Assembly (NCBI GenBank): GCA_003543115.1
Contig: DPJH01000038.1
Location: forward strand, 14,443 to 23,960
Source of the DNA: Candidatus Moraniibacteriota bacterium
GTDB taxonomy: Bacteria; Patescibacteriota; Minisyncoccia; Moranbacterales; UBA2206
DNA: 9,518 bases
Direction of reading: 5' to 3'
Part shown: positions 7,350-9,518 of the stretch, piece after piece
Layout of the letters: each line of letters begins with the position of its first letter
Numbering within the stretch: position 1 is the first letter of the stretch
Translations under genes and position numbers: made by a program
The notes under the pieces: generated by a model
What the model was told of the DNA's origin: nothing
The model's input: only the letters and a program-made list of their open reading frames with translations
The model's database searches: none

Positions 7350-8558
7350 TTATTTGGCAAACTTGATTTTTGCAAAACTGAATTTTCCCACTTTCACCAC
7401 TGACCCGTCATCTTCTTTTGTCAGCATTCTTTGCCAGTTGCTTTCTTTTTTTTCATTCACCTCGACTCCGCTCTGCTCGATCTTTCTTCGAGCTTCGCCG
7501 TTGCTTTTGGCAAATCCGGCTTGAACGATAAATTCAACCAATTTTATTTCATCTTTTTGCACCGAAATTTCAGCCACTTCACTCGGCATTTCCTTGTTGG
7601 AAATGGTTCGGATAAAATAGTTCTTGGCTTTTTCCGCCTCTTCCAAACCATGAAACATCCTGACAATTTCATGAGCAAGTTTTAGCTTGGCATCACGAGG
7701 ATTTTCAAGGCTCATCAATTCTTCAATTTCTTTTAAATTTATTCTTGTACAACCTAAAAACAAAGGTCGAAGCATTCCATCCGGCTGCGACATGATCGCT
7801 CCAAAAAGACCATTGGGATCCAAATTAAGAAAAACTCCCGTACCATTGGATTTTGACATCAGCATGCCGGTTTTTTCATCCGCAATCAGTTTTGTCGCAA
7901 TCACCAGTTTATTTTTGTTTTTCAATTTTTGCATCAAAGTTCTTCCGGCCAAAGCATTGAAAATCTGATCGGTTCCGCAAAGCTCCACATCCACATCCAT
8001 CGCCACGCTGTCATAACCCTGCATCAATGGATACATAAATTCATGTATATAAATCGGTCTTTCTTCTTTCATTCTTTTTTCAAACATATCTCTTTCCAAC
8101 ATCTGCTGAACTGTGAAATTGCTAGCTAGTTCCAAAACCTCAGCAAAGTTAAGTTTTCCCAACCACTCGGAATTATATTTAATTTGAAAAGGATTATTTT
8201 TATTATCGAAATCTACGATACTTTTAACCTGATCCTTCCACAGGGCAAAATTTTCCCGAACTTGTTCCGGTGTCTGTTTCACGCGAGCAGATGATTTGTC
8301 GCTGGGATCTCCGATCATTCCTGTAAAATCTCCGATCAGAAAAATCACTTCATGTCCCAGTTTTCTAAAATCCTCCAAAATCAAAAGCCCCTGAGCATGA
8401 CCAAGATGAAGAGATTTGGCTGTCGGATCAAAACCCATATAGAACCTTAATTTTTTTCCGCTCATCAAAGCATCTTTGAATTCTTTTTTTGATGGCAAAA
8501 ATTCTGCCAAAACGCCTCTTCCTAAGATATCATTAATTGTTCCTTCTGGATTTTTCAT
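7350..8558 (-). CDS. tyrS: Tyrosine-tRNA ligase (TyrRS)
   Basis: This class I synthetase charges tRNA-Tyr with tyrosine in the cytosol. Counting from ATG at 8558 it has 402 residues. The Rossmann catalytic domain carries HLGH (51-54) within AKSLHLGHAQGLL, GDFTGMIGDPS (76-86), YPLMQGYDSV (176-185), CGTDQ (194-198), and the KMSKS loop as LMSKS (233-237). A C-terminal S4 RNA-binding domain starts at about 337 (LVEFIVQAGFAKSNGEARRKI). HLGH and LMSKS with this length point to the TyrZ-like branch. An upstream TTG at 8591 would add 11 residues; I prefer ATG because family members begin near the DILGRGV segment, and neither start has a Shine-Dalgarno. It is the first gene of the synthetase cluster, with a strong promoter about 50 bases upstream. 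Its stop is 217 bases before pheS, a gap filled by the long inverted repeat. Confidence 0.96.
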   Translation of the reverse strand: MKNPEGTINDILGRGVLAEFLPSKKEFKDALMSGKKLRFYMGFDPTAKSLHLGHAQGLLILEDFRKLGHEVIFLIGDFTGMIGDPSDKSSARVKQTPEQVRENFALWKDQVKSIVDFDNKNNPFQIKYNSEWLGKLNFAEVLELASNFTVQQMLERDMFEKRMKEERPIYIHEFMYPLMQGYDSVAMDVDVELCGTDQIFNALAGRTLMQKLKNKNKLVIATKLIADEKTGMLMSKSNGTGVFLNLDPNGLFGAIMSQPDGMLRPLFLGCTRINLKEIEELMSLENPRDAKLKLAHEIVRMFHGLEEAEKAKNYFIRTISNKEMPSEVAEISVQKDEIKLVEFIVQAGFAKSNGEARRKIEQSGVEVNEKKESNWQRMLTKEDDGSVVKVGKFSFAKIKFAK

Positions 8559-8613
8559 AAATATTTTTATAATTTGCTTGTTTAAAGCCAAATTTAAGTT
8601 TTCATCTACCTAA

Positions 8614-8642
8614 ATCATACCAGCATACTGGCATTTTTGCAA
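8614..8642 (-). promoter_or_regulatory. Extended -10 promoter of tyrS with a palindromic spacer
   Basis: On the - strand TTGCAA (8637-8642) and TATGAT (8614-8619) lie 17 bases apart, with TGG directly before the -10 box giving an extended -10 element. Transcription would start near 8607, leaving about 49 bases before the tyrS ATG. The spacer holds a small palindrome, CCAG-4-CTGG (8620-8631), with flanking AT/AT pairs, placed where a repressor could block the polymerase. The promoter is well supported; the operator is a suggestion. Confidence 0.7.
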
Positions 8643-8691
8643 TACTTACAGAATAGCAAAAAGCATATCCGATCCCGGTTATGAAAAATTT

Positions 8692-8712
8692 AAAAATCCC
8701 CTTTCGGAGATT
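8692..8712 (-). terminator. Intrinsic terminator after tRNA-Lys
   Basis: On the - strand AATCTCC (8706-8712) and GGGGATT (8695-8701) form a seven-pair stem with one G-U pair, closed by a GAAA tetraloop and followed by a broken T tract (TTTTTAAATTTTT, down to about 8684). It begins 9 bases after the tRNA 3' end and separates the tRNA unit from the tyrS promoter. Bases 8643-8683 hold nothing else I can name. Confidence 0.85.
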
Positions 8713-8720
8713 CTCGTTTG

Positions 8721-8793
8721 TGCGCCCACCAGGACTCGAACCTGGGACCGTTTGCTTAAAAGGCAACTGCTCTACCAACTGAGCTATGAGCGC
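8721..8793 (-). tRNA. tRNA-Lys(UUU)
   Basis: The 73-base gene folds as a standard cloverleaf: acceptor stem GCGCTCA with TGGGCGC (one T-G pair), D stem GCTC/GAGC with loop AGTTGGTA, anticodon loop CTTTTAA with anticodon TTT, five-base variable region, T stem CCAGG/CCTGG with loop TTCGAGT, and discriminator A. The anticodon reads AAA and AAG, so it carries lysine. CCA is not encoded and must be added by the nucleotidyltransferase. The first anticodon-stem pair (27-43) is a G-A mismatch. It has its own promoter (8848-8875) and terminator (8692-8712). Confidence 0.96.
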
Positions 8794-8847
8794 ATATTCA
8801 CATTTTTACAAAAAACAAAACGCTGTTATAAAAGAATAACTTTTCCT

Positions 8848-8875
8848 AGTATATCATTATTGGGATTTTAGTCAA
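8848..8875 (-). promoter_or_regulatory. Promoter of tRNA-Lys
   Basis: On the - strand TTGACT (8870-8875) and TATACT (8848-8853) are 16 bases apart, and TGA directly before the -10 box makes it an extended -10 element. Transcription would begin near 8841, about 48 bases ahead of the mature tRNA 5' end, so RNase P would remove a leader. That leader holds a small stem, GTTAT/ATAAC (8825-8840). The -35 box lies five bases beyond the stop of the upstream membrane gene. Confidence 0.75.
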
Positions 8876-8880
8876 TACTC

Positions 8881-9381
8881 CTACCGATTCAGCCGCTTGT
8901 GGATAAAAACCATGAAAACCAGCGGGACAATCATCCATATGAGCCTGGCATTATCCCCAGTCATATATTCAAAAGCCGTAGGAGAAACAAATTCTAGGGC
9001 CATTTTCTTCGGTACGATAGACAAGACGATACTGAGAAGAAAAATGATTTCTAAAAAACTCATAGCAAACACTCTCCATAAGAACCCCGAACCAGATCCG
9101 GAGATATATATTTCAAATAATTGCCTGCTGCTTATGGTTAGAATAACTATTCCCAACAAAAAGAAAGTCAGTTCGTACAGGTAGTCAGAAAAATATTTAT
9201 CTGGAACAACCTGAGTGATGGCAAAGGATACATAAATATTTATTAAAATAGTGATCAATTTGTAGCGCCCGATGAACATCCCAAAAACAATGCTAAAGAC
9301 AGCAACAATAAGCAGCAATGAAATATCCTGAGTAAGCGCAGGAGAAATTCCAATTTTTCCCAATAAAATTCCTAAATCCAT
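8881..9381 (-). CDS. Five-helix membrane protein, unknown function
   Basis: I do not recognise a named family for this 166-residue protein. Hydrophobic segments lie at about residues 19-37, 41-58, 68-84, 102-124 and 146-162, giving about five membrane helices with short loops. One loop (93-99, ISGSGSG) is flexible and Gly/Ser rich. The C-terminus is basic (HKRLNR). GRYKLITILINIYVSFA (38-54) may be a signature, since similar G-R-x-x-L-I stretches occur, as I recall, in unnamed membrane proteins of CPR bacteria. The start at 9381 lies six bases after the stop of the SPFH-type gene and has no Shine-Dalgarno, so the two are probably cotranscribed and perhaps translationally coupled. It may be a membrane partner of that scaffold protein, as NfeD-type proteins are for slipins, but nothing in its sequence proves this. 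Confidence 0.75.
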   Translation of the reverse strand: MDLGILLGKIGISPALTQDISLLLIVAVFSIVFGMFIGRYKLITILINIYVSFAITQVVPDKYFSDYLYELTFFLLGIVILTISSRQLFEIYISGSGSGFLWRVFAMSFLEIIFLLSIVLSIVPKKMALEFVSPTAFEYMTGDNARLIWMIVPLVFMVFIHKRLNR

Positions 9382-9387
9382 TTCAAT

Positions 9388-9518
9388 TTATAAATTTTTA
9401 TTACTTGCTATCTTTTCTTTTGCCATAAAATTCTGAATATCATTCACTGTCGACATAAATTGAGCCGGAAAAATAATGGTAGAATTTTTTTCAATGCTGA
9501 TTTCTGACATGGTTTGCA
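9388..9518 (-). CDS. SPFH/stomatin-like protein, C-terminal end (partial)
   Basis: Only the last 43 codons, counting the stop, are inside the window; the gene continues past the right edge. The visible end reads QTMSEISIEKN, then STIIFPAQFMSTVNDIQNF, then a charged tail ending NKNL and TAA at 9388-9390. A Q-T-(L/M)-x-E-I-x-x-(E/N)-x-(N/S)-(S/T)-I-I/V-F-P pattern is the usual C-terminal end of bacterial slipins, stomatin/prohibitin relatives that oligomerise on the inner membrane through an SPFH (Band 7) domain. Slipins often end soon after this FP motif; here about 27 more residues follow. The N-terminal membrane anchor and SPFH domain cannot be seen, so the family call is an inference from a short stretch. 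Confidence 0.65.
   Translation of the reverse strand, partial: QTMSEISIEKNSTIIFPAQFMSTVNDIQNFMAKEKIASNKNL

Noticed and set aside
8559..8591. TTG start adding 11 residues to TyrRS
   Set aside because: No ribosome binding site, a leader of only about 16 bases from the predicted transcription start, and the added residues are not expected in the family.
7133..8613. T-box riboswitch upstream of tyrS or pheS
   Set aside because: No T-box core (GGTGG-type antiterminator sequence) and no terminator stem before either start codon; the long hairpin in the spacer has another layout.

Overview
The window reads as a piece of an AT-rich bacterial chromosome, most likely from the Candidate Phyla Radiation (Patescibacteria), perhaps the Parcubacteria/Moranbacteria side. 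This is my judgement from the style of the proteins (HLGH-type ValRS and TyrRS, a PheS with a Cys knuckle, compact unknown membrane proteins), the AT-rich leaders and the tRNA without an encoded CCA. It has not been tested by phylogeny. UGA and UAA both serve as stops, so the standard bacterial code fits and the UGA-recoded CPR lineages do not.

Left part (1-1029): a good promoter drives a small four-helix membrane protein on the + strand (93-452). A possible 11-residue ORF and a strong intrinsic terminator follow. Facing it is a 94-residue two-helix membrane protein on the - strand (671-955) with its own terminator. Neither protein is recognised. Both have near-perfect Shine-Dalgarno sites.

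Centre (1030-8642): four aminoacyl-tRNA synthetase genes lie head to tail on the - strand, in transcription order tyrS, pheS, pheT, valS. A strong extended -10 promoter precedes tyrS. None of the four has a recognisable Shine-Dalgarno. The tyrS-pheS spacer is almost entirely filled by a long imperfect inverted repeat (7180-7340), the most striking unexplained structure here. A smaller hairpin sits between pheT and valS.

Right part (8682-9518): a tRNA-Lys(UUU) gene on the - strand has a clear promoter and a GAAA-loop terminator. Upstream of it are a five-helix membrane protein (8881-9381) and the C-terminal end of an SPFH/stomatin-like protein that runs off the window. These two genes are 6 bases apart and probably form a unit.

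Functionally the centre is a translation block: Tyr, Phe and Val charging enzymes plus a lysine tRNA. I found no phage, CRISPR, toxin-antitoxin or transposase genes. The main candidates for something new are non-coding: the tyrS-pheS hairpin, the repeat-rich promoter at the left edge, and the split between SD-led and SD-less genes.
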